64,000 nt of DNA. It comes from Bacteroidales bacterium. GTDB lineage: Bacteria > Bacteroidota > Bacteroidia > Bacteroidales > 4484-276. Under the pieces are notes generated by a model, which saw only the letters and a list, made by a program, of their open reading frames with translations, searched no databases and was not told the DNA's origin. Made by a program: the position numbers and the translations under genes. Positions 8,665 to 18,276 of the stretch are shown in pieces; positions within the stretch are counted from its first letter, which is position 1, and every line of letters starts with the position of its first letter. Location of the stretch: assembly GCA_035647615.1 (NCBI GenBank), contig DASRND010000019.1, positions 1 through 64,000 on the forward strand. Reading direction: 5' to 3'.

Positions 8665-10263
8665 TCAATCAATCGAAATGATTTTCCAGCCCCACTCTTC
8701 GTGTTTTTTGTTGTAGGAAATCATAGCTGTTCCCGAGATGATGTCGCCATGTTGCAGATTATAAGTCTGGCAAGTGGCAGGTGTGATGTACATGCTATTG
8801 GAAAAGCCGTAGGGTTTCCCTTCCGGGATGATCACCTCGCCTGCGAAGGTCTGCAGGATGCCCGGTATTGTTTTTTCGTGTAAGCGCCGGATATTAAAAA
8901 CATTGTAGCGTCCGGCGATCTTGGTCTCTTTGATGCGTGCCAAAAAAACATCTCCTACTTCTACTTCGGTAAGAAATTTCTCATATTTAAAAAAACCACG
9001 GGCGCGGTCACCGGCCATGAAGTTGAGGATTTTCTTTGGATGGTTCACAGCCTCTATCACGATTTTTTGTTGTGGAATATCATCGAATACCAGCTCCTCG
9101 GCACCGGGGCGGTAGCTTTTGTACATGCTCAGGTTGTTTTCTTTTACAAATGCCTGATGATACCACGTTTCGTCGCCCCAGTCGATAACTACTTGCGGTA
9201 TCTCCCATTTATTCTGGAAACAAAGTTTCAATATCATTGCTACTTCAGTCTTCGCTTCGTCGTAAAAGCCCGTCTCGATAAGCAGTTTGGTGAGTCGCAC
9301 GCGAATAGGAATCAGTTTGTCGAGTTTTACTTTGCAAAGCAGCGCAGCGCTCAGACAGGCAATTTGTTTCTCGGTTTCGTCGCTGTAGGCTTCCGCCAGC
9401 AGTTCCCACACCCAAAAATCGGTAGGTCGGGTGCGTGCATAATAAGTGAGCACAGAAAACACCTGTTCGCAACGGTCCAACGCCAGTAGCAGTCGCACTT
9501 TGTAGTAAGGCAACATGCGGAAGAATTTGTTGTACTTCATCATCTGCTCGAGCACCGGCAGATAACGTTGCATCTTATCTTTGATTTCATCGGCCTGTTC
9601 GGGGTTGTCGGCAGCATGCAGTGCCTTTAGCAGATGCTTGGCGTAACGGTTGCAACCTTGCTCGGCAATGGCCATCCGAACTGCTTTGTCATCGTCCTTT
9701 TTTATTTTACAGTCTTCGCGCATGAAGTAATTGATGTCCCACCATTCTACAAAATCCAGATAGAGGGGCGAGTCGCGCAAAGCTTTGTGAAAAGCTTTAA
9801 AAATAAAAGAGTACCCTTTGCCGGGCTTGCTAAAACGGAGCTTCATGGTTAAAGAAGCCAGATTTTCCATTTTGCCAACATCGAAACCAGGCTCTTTTGT
9901 GAATTCGAAAACCGCTGTGCCGATGATCCAAACCAATTGGTTGATGACCATCTTCTCATCGTCCCTCAACTCCATCTCCACAAATTGCCGCAGATAACCC
10001 TCAAAAACATCTATATTTTCTGCGGAGGTTTGCTTTTTCATAAGGTCGTGCAGCACCCAGGCCAAAGCGCGTTTGCTGCGCACAAGAATGGTTTCGGGCT
10101 GTGGTTCCGGTTTGGTTTCGGTAGTGTCGATAGCGCTTGTGTCTTCAGCTATTTCGACGAAAGGTTTGGTGAGGTGCGCCTGTTGCAGGTTGTGTTGTGC
10201 CTGCTCGTAAGCTTCGTTAAGTTGTCCCGATTTTCTTAGTTGTTCCACTTCGTTGTAGGGCAT
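8665..10263 (-). CDS. Uncharacterised TPR-like protein with a C-terminal OB-like region
   Basis: A 532-aa protein without signal peptide or membrane segment. The N-terminus (LRKSGQLNEAYEQAQHNL) reads as a TPR-like helical hairpin. The middle 350 residues are helical and repetitive, for example VRLLLALDRCEQVFSVLTYY and ETGFYDEAKTEVAMILKLCF. The last ~130 residues change to beta-rich sequence with a final GEVIIPEGKPYGFSNSMYI and a GDIISGTAM segment, suggesting an OB or cold-shock-like fold; that is my inference from pattern. No catalytic residues were recognised. It may be cotranscribed with the MscS-type channel gene upstream (91-bp gap, same strand). Confidence 0.7.
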   Translation of the reverse strand: MPYNEVEQLRKSGQLNEAYEQAQHNLQQAHLTKPFVEIAEDTSAIDTTETKPEPQPETILVRSKRALAWVLHDLMKKQTSAENIDVFEGYLRQFVEMELRDDEKMVINQLVWIIGTAVFEFTKEPGFDVGKMENLASLTMKLRFSKPGKGYSFIFKAFHKALRDSPLYLDFVEWWDINYFMREDCKIKKDDDKAVRMAIAEQGCNRYAKHLLKALHAADNPEQADEIKDKMQRYLPVLEQMMKYNKFFRMLPYYKVRLLLALDRCEQVFSVLTYYARTRPTDFWVWELLAEAYSDETEKQIACLSAALLCKVKLDKLIPIRVRLTKLLIETGFYDEAKTEVAMILKLCFQNKWEIPQVVIDWGDETWYHQAFVKENNLSMYKSYRPGAEELVFDDIPQQKIVIEAVNHPKKILNFMAGDRARGFFKYEKFLTEVEVGDVFLARIKETKIAGRYNVFNIRRLHEKTIPGILQTFAGEVIIPEGKPYGFSNSMYITPATCQTYNLQHGDIISGTAMISYNKKHEEWGWKIISID

Positions 10264-10354
10264 GGGATTAGGGATTTTTGTTTTTAAAGTACAACATCAG
10301 CTCACGGTCAGGTTTCTTAATATTTCGGTTAGGGGTGTTAATAAGAATATTCTG

Positions 10355-11611
10355 TCAGGAATCCATTTCAGGCGTAAAGGTTTCGGTGGGGTATTGAAAA
10401 ACCCGCAAATCGAACTCCGGGATGATAGCCAAAATGTGGTCGAAAATATCGGCCTGAATAGCTTCATAATCCGCCCACGCCTGCACTTTGCTGAAGACGT
10501 AGATTTCGATTGGAAGCCCTTTTTCGGTGGGCTGTAGGTGGCGAACCAGAAAAGTCATCTCTTTGTGTACGTCGGGATTATTCATCAGGTATGCACTCAG
10601 GTACGCTCTGAATACACCAATATTGGTTTGCCGTCGTCCGTTCACCATCACCCCCGTGTCGAAATCGCGCTCCTGATTGTAGTGTTCTATCTCGATCTGT
10701 TTGCTTTCTACATATTCATTGATGTACTGGATCTTCTTGTATTTCTCGAGCATCTCACGTGTGCAGAAACGGATCGTATTCATATCGATATTGATGGATC
10801 GTTTAATACGCCGTCCGCCTGATTCTTCCATGCCGCGCCAGTTTTTGAACGATTCCGTAAACAGCGAATAGGCAGGGATGGTAGAAATTGTTTTGTCCCA
10901 GTTTTGTATTTTAATGGTGGTAAGGGTAATGTCGATCACGGAACCGTCGGCGTCGTATTTTTGCATGGTTATCCAGTCGCCGGGGCGCAGCATATCGTTG
11001 GCGCTAAGCTGCACGCCGCCCACCAGTCCCAGAATGGTATCCTTAAAAACCAGCATCAAAACCGCCGAGAAAGCACCCAGTCCGCCAATTAGTATCAGCG
11101 GGTTTTGGCCTATAAGTGTGGAAATTATCCAGATAGTGATGAAGATGTAAACTAAAATTTTGCCTATCTGTAAGTAACCTTTGATCGGTTTGGATTGGGA
11201 TCGGTCGTAAGTATTGTAAATACTCAGGATGGCGTCGAGGATGGCAGTAGCCACCTTCATAACAATGATCAGGCTGTAGATGCGCAATGCCAGCAGCAGA
11301 AAACTAACCAGATCGGGATAATCATGAAGTGCGTGGGGAATCAGTTTGTAAGCCACGTAAGCCGGCACCAGATAGGCAATGCGATAAAAAACCTTGTGCT
11401 CCAGCAGCGCATCGTCCCAGTTCGAGCGGGTACGCTTGACGATACGTGCAACTATGGTAAGCAGAACTGTGCGGGTGAATAACAGAATCAGGTAGCTCAG
11501 AAGAATGATGGCTACAAACATCACAAAGGGGATAAAAACGTCAGCGTATGCTTGTGGGATTCCTGTTAAATCAAAAAGTTCCTGAAGCAGGTAGTCGATG
11601 GCTTTAAACAT
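10355..11611 (-). CDS. MscS-family mechanosensitive ion channel (YbdG-like)
   Basis: A 418-aa protein with about five N-terminal transmembrane segments and an MscS core. The pore-lining TM3 region is IGGLGAFSAVLMLVFKDTIL, followed by the beta-domain signature MLRPGDWI and then the cytoplasmic alpha-beta domain. The insertion and length match the YbdG/MscM subgroup rather than the short MscS of E. coli. It acts as a tension-gated channel releasing solutes on osmotic downshock. It starts at an ATG 19 bases after a T-rich stretch on the minus strand and lies upstream of the TPR-like gene, which may share its transcript. Confidence 0.92.
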   Translation of the reverse strand: MFKAIDYLLQELFDLTGIPQAYADVFIPFVMFVAIILLSYLILLFTRTVLLTIVARIVKRTRSNWDDALLEHKVFYRIAYLVPAYVAYKLIPHALHDYPDLVSFLLLALRIYSLIIVMKVATAILDAILSIYNTYDRSQSKPIKGYLQIGKILVYIFITIWIISTLIGQNPLILIGGLGAFSAVLMLVFKDTILGLVGGVQLSANDMLRPGDWITMQKYDADGSVIDITLTTIKIQNWDKTISTIPAYSLFTESFKNWRGMEESGGRRIKRSINIDMNTIRFCTREMLEKYKKIQYINEYVESKQIEIEHYNQERDFDTGVMVNGRRQTNIGVFRAYLSAYLMNNPDVHKEMTFLVRHLQPTEKGLPIEIYVFSKVQAWADYEAIQADIFDHILAIIPEFDLRVFQYPTETFTPEMDS

Positions 11612-11726
11612 TCTATTCTATTACTTTGGGTTCGCGTCAAAAATAGCAATTTTTTTGGTTTAAGCCAAAATCATTGTTTTGTCAGCTTATAGCTTACGCT
11701 GTGGCGCGATTGAAAGTCCGGCTGTT

Positions 11727-12437
11727 TTACGGCACCCTTTTAAACTCTTGCAAATAGCCATTGCGCACCATTTGGATGTTGTCCATATCGATTTCTTCGC
11801 TCCACAGCCTGATGGTATCGATTACGCCCTGTGGTGTAAAAAATACTACTTGGGCAGCATCAAAATCACCGCAATCCTCATTGAGTCTCAGGTTGTGGGT
11901 GATGGTCTCGAAAATATCCCAGCTTATCAGCGAAGGTATTGTGAAATAGACTATTCGGGTGCTGCGGGTGTCCTGGTAAATGTTAGGCTCGATGATTTCC
12001 AGGGTGAAATATTTGCGGATTTTTATCAGCCCATAAAATGGTTCTATGTTGCGCGACTTCATAAAGTCGATACCGTTTTTGCGGTACAGCTGGATCAGTT
12101 CTTCAATTTTTTCGTAGCCCTTGAGGTCTAGGATTCGGATGCAGGGGGTGAGGTTGTTGAATATGGTGATTTGTCCGGGAGCAGCATCGAAAGGATCAGT
12201 AAATTCCTGTTTCACGCGCATGGTGGCACGTATTACACTTTCGCCGGTGTATTTGTGATCGGTAACAAAAAACAACGAAATAGGTTTGAGATGGTCGGGG
12301 ACGGTGGTGCCGTGATAACCCGGAAAAGGCTTCAGCGTTTCAAGTACCAGGGCTTTATCGGTATCGTGTTCGATGGTGGAAAGCATCTCCATTTTGGTGA
12401 TTGATCCCACGGTTTCCAGTATTTTTTTGTCGTTCAT
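11727..12437 (-). CDS. Conserved-looking protein of unknown function, 236 aa
   Basis: I do not recognise this protein. It is soluble, without signal peptide or membrane helix, mixed alpha/beta and acidic. The sequence reads as two segments: an N-terminal part to residue 95 (KMEMLSTIEHDTDKALVLET) and a second with repeated hydrophobic strands (RIVYFTIPSLISWDIFETI). Codon use matches the flanking housekeeping genes, so it is very probably expressed. It stands alone on the minus strand, 115 bases from the MscS-type gene and divergent from the ABC-F gene. Confidence 0.75.
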   Translation of the reverse strand: MNDKKILETVGSITKMEMLSTIEHDTDKALVLETLKPFPGYHGTTVPDHLKPISLFFVTDHKYTGESVIRATMRVKQEFTDPFDAAPGQITIFNNLTPCIRILDLKGYEKIEELIQLYRKNGIDFMKSRNIEPFYGLIKIRKYFTLEIIEPNIYQDTRSTRIVYFTIPSLISWDIFETITHNLRLNEDCGDFDAAQVVFFTPQGVIDTIRLWSEEIDMDNIQMVRNGYLQEFKRVP

Positions 12438-12771
12438 AATGTTAATTGTAAATTATTAATACCATGCGAAAATATGCAATTTCTAATTTATAAACAGTAC
12501 TTCCGCGTTTTTGATGAAAAGATTGTGAAAAATAGCATCCTTTCCAAACAAAACTCATAAAGTCAAGGTCTCTGCTTTCTTTTTAATTTCAAAATTCAAA
12601 TCCTCATTCATCCTTGATTAACATTTCCCGATGCGCGGATGCTCGCCTCTGCACCATCGTCTGTGTGCTGAAGGCTGAGGACTGCGTTATGCACTCTGTC
12701 CAGCCTGCCTTTTAATTTTGTTATTTTGCAATCGAAATCTCAGAAAGATCAAATTTTTTAAATTCCGGTTT
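12438..12771. other. Intergenic region, divergent promoters
   Basis: Divergent gap between the 236-aa gene and the ABC-F gene. It holds AT-rich sequence and, around 12635-12690, a degenerate tract (gctgaaggctgaggactg) resembling the actgagaactg family seen elsewhere. I see no gene in it. Confidence 0.4.
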
Positions 12772-14646
12772 ATGAATCTGCTCACGGTCGATAATATTAC
12801 CAAGTCGTTTGGCGAGAAATTGCTATTCGAGAACATCTCTTTTGGCATCTCCTCGGGGCAGAAGCTGGCGCTCATAGCGCGCAACGGCACAGGCAAAACC
12901 AGTCTGCTGCGCATCCTCTTAGGTACCGAACAGCCCGACAGCGGCATGGTGACTATCGGCAACGATGTAAGGGTTTCGTATTTGCCGCAAAATCCGGAGA
13001 TGGACGAAAGTCATACCATTATGGAATACCTTTTTGCCACAGGCAACAAGATGATGGCGCTTTTGCAGCAATACACCATGCTTTCGTCGGGGCATAAATT
13101 TGATAAAGAAACCGCCCAGCATATTACCAGCCTGATGGACGAGCTGCATGCCTGGAGCTACGAAGCCCGTATCAAAGAGATTCTGAGCAAATTCGATATT
13201 GTCGATCTGCAGCAAACCATCGGAGAACTCTCGGGCGGCATGCGCAAAAAAGTGGCGCTGGCAAAAGCACTCATCGACGATGCCGATCTGGTAATCCTCG
13301 ACGAGCCTACCAACCATCTCGACGTCACCACAATCGAATGGATCGAAAATTACCTTAACCGCCAGAACCTGGCGCTGCTGCTGGTAACCCACGACCGCTA
13401 CTTCCTCGATCAGGTTTGTAATGAAATTCTGGAAATCGACAACCAGACTTTGTACAAATACCGCGGCAACTACACCTATTTCCTCGAAAAACGTGAGGAG
13501 CGCCTTGCCAACGAGAAAACCGGAATCCTGAAAGCCCGTGCCAGCTATCGCGCCGAGTTGGAATGGATGCGACGCATGCCGCAGGCCCGCGCTACCAAGG
13601 CTAAAGCCCGCGAAGACAATTTTTATCGCATCGAAGAAAAAGCCAACACCAGCCTGGGTGAACAAACCCGTGGATTTGATGTGGACATGCACCGTCTGGG
13701 TGGCAAAATCCTGGAGCTAAACAACATCTACAAAGCTTACGACGAAAAGCAGTTGCTAAACGATTTTTCATACACCTTCAAAAAAGGCGACCGCATCGGG
13801 GTGATTGGTTCCAATGGGGTGGGCAAGAGCACCCTGTTGGAGATAATTATGGAAGAGGTAAAACCCGACAAGGGGCGTGTGGTAAAAGGCAAGACGCTCG
13901 AGATTGGCTACTTCCGTCAGGAGGGGCTGCCTTTGAAAGAAGACAAGCGCATCATCGACATTGTGAAAGATATCGCCGAGCAGGTCGAATTTAAAAAAGG
14001 CAGCATGACGCCGGTGCAGTTTCTTTCTTATTTCAATTTTAAAACAGACATTCATTACAACTACTATTCGAGCCTGAGTGGTGGCGAGCGACGAAAGCTT
14101 TATCTGCTCACTACGCTTTTGCAAAAGCCCAACTTCCTGATCCTCGACGAGCCTACCAACGATCTAGACATCGACACGCTGAATAAACTTGAAGAATTTC
14201 TGATGGGATACGAAGGATGTCTGATGATCGTTTCACACGACCGTTATTTTATGGATCATGTGGTGGATCATATTTTTGCTTTCGAAGGCGATGGCCGCGT
14301 TCGCGATTATTATGGCAATTATTCGGAATATGCCCGGCTTATCAAGCTACAGCAGAAGCGGCGGAAAGCAGCTCCGAGTGCTGCTGCGCCACGAACCGAC
14401 ACCCGCAGCCAGTCGTCAGCGCAGAGGCCAACTTACAAAGAGGTGAAAGAATACGAAGCTCTGACCGAAAAGATTGATCAACTCGAAGCCGAACACGAGG
14501 CTCTTCTCGACAAACTCAACAGCGGCAAGGGCACACCGGACGAATTGATAGAATGGTCGGAGAAAATTGCTGTCGTCATGCAGCAGATTGATGAATCGGG
14601 CGACCGCTGGCTCGAGCTGAGCGAAATCATCGACGCCGAAACCTGA
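12772..14646 (+). CDS. ABC-F family ATP-binding protein (Uup-like)
   Basis: From the ATG at 12772 the product is 624 aa; an upstream ATG at 12718 would add 18 basic residues without family support. Two ABC ATPase domains are joined by an ABC-F linker. Walker A motifs are ARNGTGKTS and GSNGVGKST, signature motifs LSGGMRKKVALAKAL and LSGGERRKLYLL, and Walker B segments LVILDEPTNHLD and FLILDEPTNDLD. There are no membrane helices. A C-terminal coiled coil (KIDQLEAEHEALLDKL) resembles the Uup C-terminal domain. ABC-F proteins act on ribosomes; Uup is also tied to genome stability. An antibiotic-protection role is not indicated. Confidence 0.92.
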   Translation: MNLLTVDNITKSFGEKLLFENISFGISSGQKLALIARNGTGKTSLLRILLGTEQPDSGMVTIGNDVRVSYLPQNPEMDESHTIMEYLFATGNKMMALLQQYTMLSSGHKFDKETAQHITSLMDELHAWSYEARIKEILSKFDIVDLQQTIGELSGGMRKKVALAKALIDDADLVILDEPTNHLDVTTIEWIENYLNRQNLALLLVTHDRYFLDQVCNEILEIDNQTLYKYRGNYTYFLEKREERLANEKTGILKARASYRAELEWMRRMPQARATKAKAREDNFYRIEEKANTSLGEQTRGFDVDMHRLGGKILELNNIYKAYDEKQLLNDFSYTFKKGDRIGVIGSNGVGKSTLLEIIMEEVKPDKGRVVKGKTLEIGYFRQEGLPLKEDKRIIDIVKDIAEQVEFKKGSMTPVQFLSYFNFKTDIHYNYYSSLSGGERRKLYLLTTLLQKPNFLILDEPTNDLDIDTLNKLEEFLMGYEGCLMIVSHDRYFMDHVVDHIFAFEGDGRVRDYYGNYSEYARLIKLQQKRRKAAPSAAAPRTDTRSQSSAQRPTYKEVKEYEALTEKIDQLEAEHEALLDKLNSGKGTPDELIEWSEKIAVVMQQIDESGDRWLELSEIIDAET

Positions 14647-14660
14647 CCCAACTTTTGCAA

Positions 14661-15545
14661 ATGAAAAACAAGAAGAAGGCCTACATCTATGCGCTAATTA
14701 CTGTGGCACTGTGGTCGACCATTGGCTCGGCTTTCAAAATCACTTTGCGATACATCGCCTTTGCCGATCTGCTTTTTTACGCTTCGTTGGTATCATTTAT
14801 TTTTTTCCTTACGGCGATGGCTGTTACCGGGCGGCTAAAGAAGTTGCGTTATCTGCGCTGGCATGATGTGCGTCTGGCTGCGGTGCTCGGCTTTCTCAAT
14901 CCTTTCCTTTATTACCTCGTGCTGATACGCGCTTATGAGCTTCTGCCTGCACAGGAAGCCGGTACGATCAATTACATATGGCCGGTGGTGTTGGTGCTGC
15001 TCTCGGTGCCATTGCTGCACCAGCGCATTGGTTGGGTAAGTTTGGTTGCTGTGCTGATAAGTTTTGTGGGAACTCTGGTAATAGCCACCGGCGGGAATTT
15101 ACTGAGCCTGCATTTCAGCAGTGTTCCGGGGGTGCTCCTGGCCGCAGGCAGCGCTATTTTCTGGTCGTTGTATTGGATTTTTAATGTAAAAGACAAAAAA
15201 GAAGAGATCATCAAGCTTTTTCTCAACTTTAGCTTTGGATTGCTCTATGTCGTTATTTATCTGCTCCTTACCAAAGGCTTCCGGTTGCCTGATGTGCGCG
15301 GACTTGCCGGCAGTGTTTATATCGGTTTGTTTGAGATGGGTATCACCTTTGTGTTGTGGCTCAAAGCGTTGCGGTATTGCACAACTACCGCCAAAATTTC
15401 TAATCTGATTTTTCTCTCGCCCTTTCTTTCGTTGATATGGATAAAGTATACCGTTGGCGAAACCATCATGGTTTCAACCATTACCGGTCTGGCATTAATT
15501 GTAGGAGGGATTTTGCTGCAGCGATTTTCGGGTAGATGGGAATGA
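14661..15545 (+). CDS. EamA/DMT-family transporter
   Basis: A 294-aa drug/metabolite transporter with ten predicted hydrophobic segments in two EamA repeats (ALITVALWSTIGSAFKI at the start; LEGGI-type ends replaced here by LALIVGGILLQRF). The ATG at 14661 is chosen over a TTG at 14655 only 6 bases earlier. It starts 14 bases after the ABC-F stop, so the two genes probably share a transcript. DMT members export amino acids, nucleobases or other metabolites; the substrate cannot be predicted. Confidence 0.88.
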   Translation: MKNKKKAYIYALITVALWSTIGSAFKITLRYIAFADLLFYASLVSFIFFLTAMAVTGRLKKLRYLRWHDVRLAAVLGFLNPFLYYLVLIRAYELLPAQEAGTINYIWPVVLVLLSVPLLHQRIGWVSLVAVLISFVGTLVIATGGNLLSLHFSSVPGVLLAAGSAIFWSLYWIFNVKDKKEEIIKLFLNFSFGLLYVVIYLLLTKGFRLPDVRGLAGSVYIGLFEMGITFVLWLKALRYCTTTAKISNLIFLSPFLSLIWIKYTVGETIMVSTITGLALIVGGILLQRFSGRWE

Positions 15546-15552
15546 AAGCCGA

Positions 15553-16689
15553 TTATAAATCTGCGTTGTATTTCAAAAATTTTATCTCAATTTGTACATG
15601 CGGAAAATCTTCACCCAGCTTGGCTTTGAGCGCGCTAAAATAGCGGTTCATCATCTGCGGAGCCTTCTGGTGTTGAAATGCAGCCAGAGAATCAGAATAT
15701 TCACGTGTGAGCACCAGATTTACCAGCGAATTATTTTCGACATAATAATCCTTTATGCCCGGCATCTGGGTTTGCTGGTAAGCCCAGTCGTTGATAAAAG
15801 GTATAAATTTCCGCAGCATCGGCACCGAGAGCTGCGATACATTGCTGTAGTCGCTGAGAGGCTCTTTGTTAGTGACCACTGTCGGTTCTGAATTTGGCTT
15901 TTCTGCTACCGGTATTTCTTTTTCAGGTTTAGGCTCCTCCGGGCTGGCAATTTCTTGTTTTGCTGGGGCAGTAGTTTCTGTAACGAGTTTTTCAGGAACA
16001 GCCGGTTCGACTTCTGGTTGCGTATTTTGCGCAAGTTGCTGATTGTCTTCGATGGGTGCGGGAGTAGTTTCTTCAGCTTCCAAAGTAGTTGCAACGGGAA
16101 CAACTTGTTTTTCGGGGGTCACATAAATTGGCCGATAGGATGCTTCCCACTGAAGGTATTTGTTGCGTTTTGGATTTTCAGCGGGAGATGCTACAGTAGG
16201 CTCAGAAGATGCCGAATTTTGATCATGAACAATTTGATCGGATTTGTCAGGATTTACAGTTTCCGGCTGAATGCTAATATTTTCATTGTCTGCATCTTCA
16301 TTAGCAACAGCTATAACTCTTTGGTTAGCGGGCGAAGGATCTGCAGGCGGTTTTATGGTGGAGCCAGCCCGGCTGGCCGAAGTGGTGTGCAAATAGGGAA
16401 GGTGGTTGGTGCTGAGCGAATACAAGAGAACGAAAACCAATGCTGCAGCAGCCACAATCATCACCGTGCCGGTTACGATATTTTTACGCGTAGCGGTGGG
16501 TCGGAGAGTGTTAGGGTGGATGTAATTATCGTTTTCACCATTAAAATGCCGGTTGCTAAAAAAGCGGCTGCGCGCCTCTTGTTCTATTACGGGGTAATAT
16601 TTGCGCGGATAAATGTCGTGATGAATCAGCTTGTCCAGGAAATCCTGATCCGATAATGTTTTCAATTTATTTCTAAATCTTTTCAACAT
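15553..16689 (-). CDS. Single-pass membrane protein with Pro/Glu-rich linker, unknown function
   Basis: A 378-aa protein of unknown function. Residues 1-70 are a basic cytoplasmic-looking region (LKTLSDQDFLDKLIHHDIYP). Residues about 75-95 form one transmembrane helix (IVTGTVMIVAAAALVFVLLY). Then come about 200 residues of low-complexity, Pro/Glu/Thr/Lys-rich linker (PEEPKPEKEIPVAEKPNSEP) and a compact C-terminal domain of about 95 residues (MLRKFIPFINDWAYQQTQMP). The layout resembles anti-sigma or cell-envelope sensor proteins, but I see no family signature. It is convergent with the EamA gene (8 bp apart). Confidence 0.7.
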   Translation of the reverse strand: MLKRFRNKLKTLSDQDFLDKLIHHDIYPRKYYPVIEQEARSRFFSNRHFNGENDNYIHPNTLRPTATRKNIVTGTVMIVAAAALVFVLLYSLSTNHLPYLHTTSASRAGSTIKPPADPSPANQRVIAVANEDADNENISIQPETVNPDKSDQIVHDQNSASSEPTVASPAENPKRNKYLQWEASYRPIYVTPEKQVVPVATTLEAEETTPAPIEDNQQLAQNTQPEVEPAVPEKLVTETTAPAKQEIASPEEPKPEKEIPVAEKPNSEPTVVTNKEPLSDYSNVSQLSVPMLRKFIPFINDWAYQQTQMPGIKDYYVENNSLVNLVLTREYSDSLAAFQHQKAPQMMNRYFSALKAKLGEDFPHVQIEIKFLKYNADL

Positions 16690-17222
16690 GGGGTTGTTGT
16701 TGTATTGATTTTCAACAAAAATATAACATTGAGTTGTATGGGAAATCTATTTTCACTTTTTTAACACCCGAACAATGTCCTTTGATTTTATTAACATCCA
16801 AATCTCAGCTTTGTTTTTTGAGCTTATCCCCGCACCACCGATCTTATCGCCGATCTCACCGGAATTTATTTTAACATCCCAGTGCAAACGTACTGTTTTT
16901 TTGTTGCATTGACTTTTGTTACAGTAGGGTTGGCTTGTGCGTTTTATTATCGAACTTGAGTGCCGCAACATACCTTACCAGTTGGCCGTCCTGGAGCTAA
17001 CGCAGATCCAGATCATAGTCATCTGTCTGATGGTGGCAGGTGCCTTCGGGTTGTTTTATTTTAGATATTTGCACCCGAAGGGAAATAAATCTCAGAAAAT
17101 CAATAATCAACACGCATCAGTTTCGGTTTTTTTGGTTTTTGAATATTGGAACTTATTTGTATTTTGTTTTATTTGGAATTTGGAAATTCACAAGAGCTAT
17201 CATTTTAAATTTTAAAAACGTC
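16690..17222. other. Intergenic region, AT-rich
   Basis: This divergent gap separates the single-pass protein and the inositol monophosphatase gene. It contains T-runs and imperfect tttggaattt-type units near 17150-17210, similar to 18170-18215. Short frames here have no homology signature or usable start context. Promoters for both neighbours must lie here, but I could not fix a single box. Confidence 0.4.
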
Positions 17223-18047
17223 ATGAATTCTGTTGTTAATCTTGAAAATCTCACCTATAAAACCATCGACATAGCACGCAAAGCCGGAGCTTACATCAGG
17301 CAGGAGAGCCGCAACTTTTCGATGCAGTCGGTCGAAACCAAGGGGCTGCACGATTTTGTATCGTATGTGGATAAAACTGCCGAAATGATGATTGTGGAAG
17401 CACTCATCGGTCTGGTGCCGGGTGCTGGTTTTATTGCCGAAGAAGATACAGCTACCAAGCGGGCAGAGCGCTACAATTGGGTGATCGACCCGCTCGATGG
17501 CACTACCAACTTCATACATGGAGTTCCGATTTTTTCGGTGAGCATTGCCTTGATGGAACACCTGGAGGTGGTGATAGGGGTGGTGTATGAAATTAATCTC
17601 GACGAATGTTTTTATGCCTGGAAAGGCAGTGCTGCTTATTGTAATGATAAAATTATCCGCGTAAGCGATGCTCGAAAAGTAGCCGACAGTCTGCTGGTCA
17701 CAGGGTTTCCATATGCCGATTACGGAAAGCTGCCGTCTTACCTGAGGATGTTTGAGCATTTTTTGCGGCATTCGCATGGCGTGCGCCGGCTGGGTTCGGC
17801 TGCTGCCGACTTGGCCTGGATGGCGTGTGGACGCTTTGAAGCTTTTTACGAATATGGCCTCAATGCCTGGGATGTGGCAGCCGGAGCGCTCATCGTGCAG
17901 CAGGCCGGAGGCAGAATAACAGATTTCGATGGCGGAAATAATTATATTTTTGGCGCTGAACTGGTGGCTTCAAACGGTAAAATTCATGACGAGTTGATGC
18001 AGACTGTCAGGAAATATTTTCCGTCAAAGGAGCCGGACGGCAAATAA
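17223..18047 (+). CDS. Inositol monophosphatase family protein (SuhB-like)
   Basis: A 274-aa Mg2+-dependent, Li+-sensitive phosphatase family member. The metal-site motifs are complete: EED at residues 73-75, WVIDPLDGTTNF at 86-97 (Asp89, Asp92) and WDVAAGALIVQQAGG near the C-terminus. The ATG at 17223 is right for the family; the frame is open for another 61 codons upstream but that part is low-complexity AT-rich sequence. The likely substrate is inositol-1-phosphate or a related sugar phosphate; 3'-phosphoadenosine phosphatase (CysQ) activity is less likely on motif grounds. It is monocistronic as far as visible. Confidence 0.92.
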   Translation: MNSVVNLENLTYKTIDIARKAGAYIRQESRNFSMQSVETKGLHDFVSYVDKTAEMMIVEALIGLVPGAGFIAEEDTATKRAERYNWVIDPLDGTTNFIHGVPIFSVSIALMEHLEVVIGVVYEINLDECFYAWKGSAAYCNDKIIRVSDARKVADSLLVTGFPYADYGKLPSYLRMFEHFLRHSHGVRRLGSAAADLAWMACGRFEAFYEYGLNAWDVAAGALIVQQAGGRITDFDGGNNYIFGAELVASNGKIHDELMQTVRKYFPSKEPDGK

Positions 18048-18276
18048 CGTTTTCGTTTTAGCTCTTGATGTGTCGTCGGTAAAAGATTAGATCCGACGGA
18101 AAAGCCATAAAAAGAAGTTCTCGGATTGTAAGGTTATAAAGTTGATTGATATTAGATTTACTTTGCGTGTTTTGTTTTTTAAAAATGTAGAATTTTGGAG
18201 TTTTGGAATTTGATGAAAAATGGATTAGGGTTAAATTTCTAAAGGAAATTAAAAAAAATATTATAGCTGTAAAAAA

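Noticed and set aside
16937..17215. 92-aa hydrophobic frame on the plus strand
   Set aside because: It lies in the AT-rich divergent intergenic region, with no signature and with codon use unlike neighbours.
17040..17222. N-terminal extension of the inositol monophosphatase by 61 codons
   Set aside because: The extension is AT-rich low-complexity sequence without family similarity; the normal family start is the ATG at 17223.
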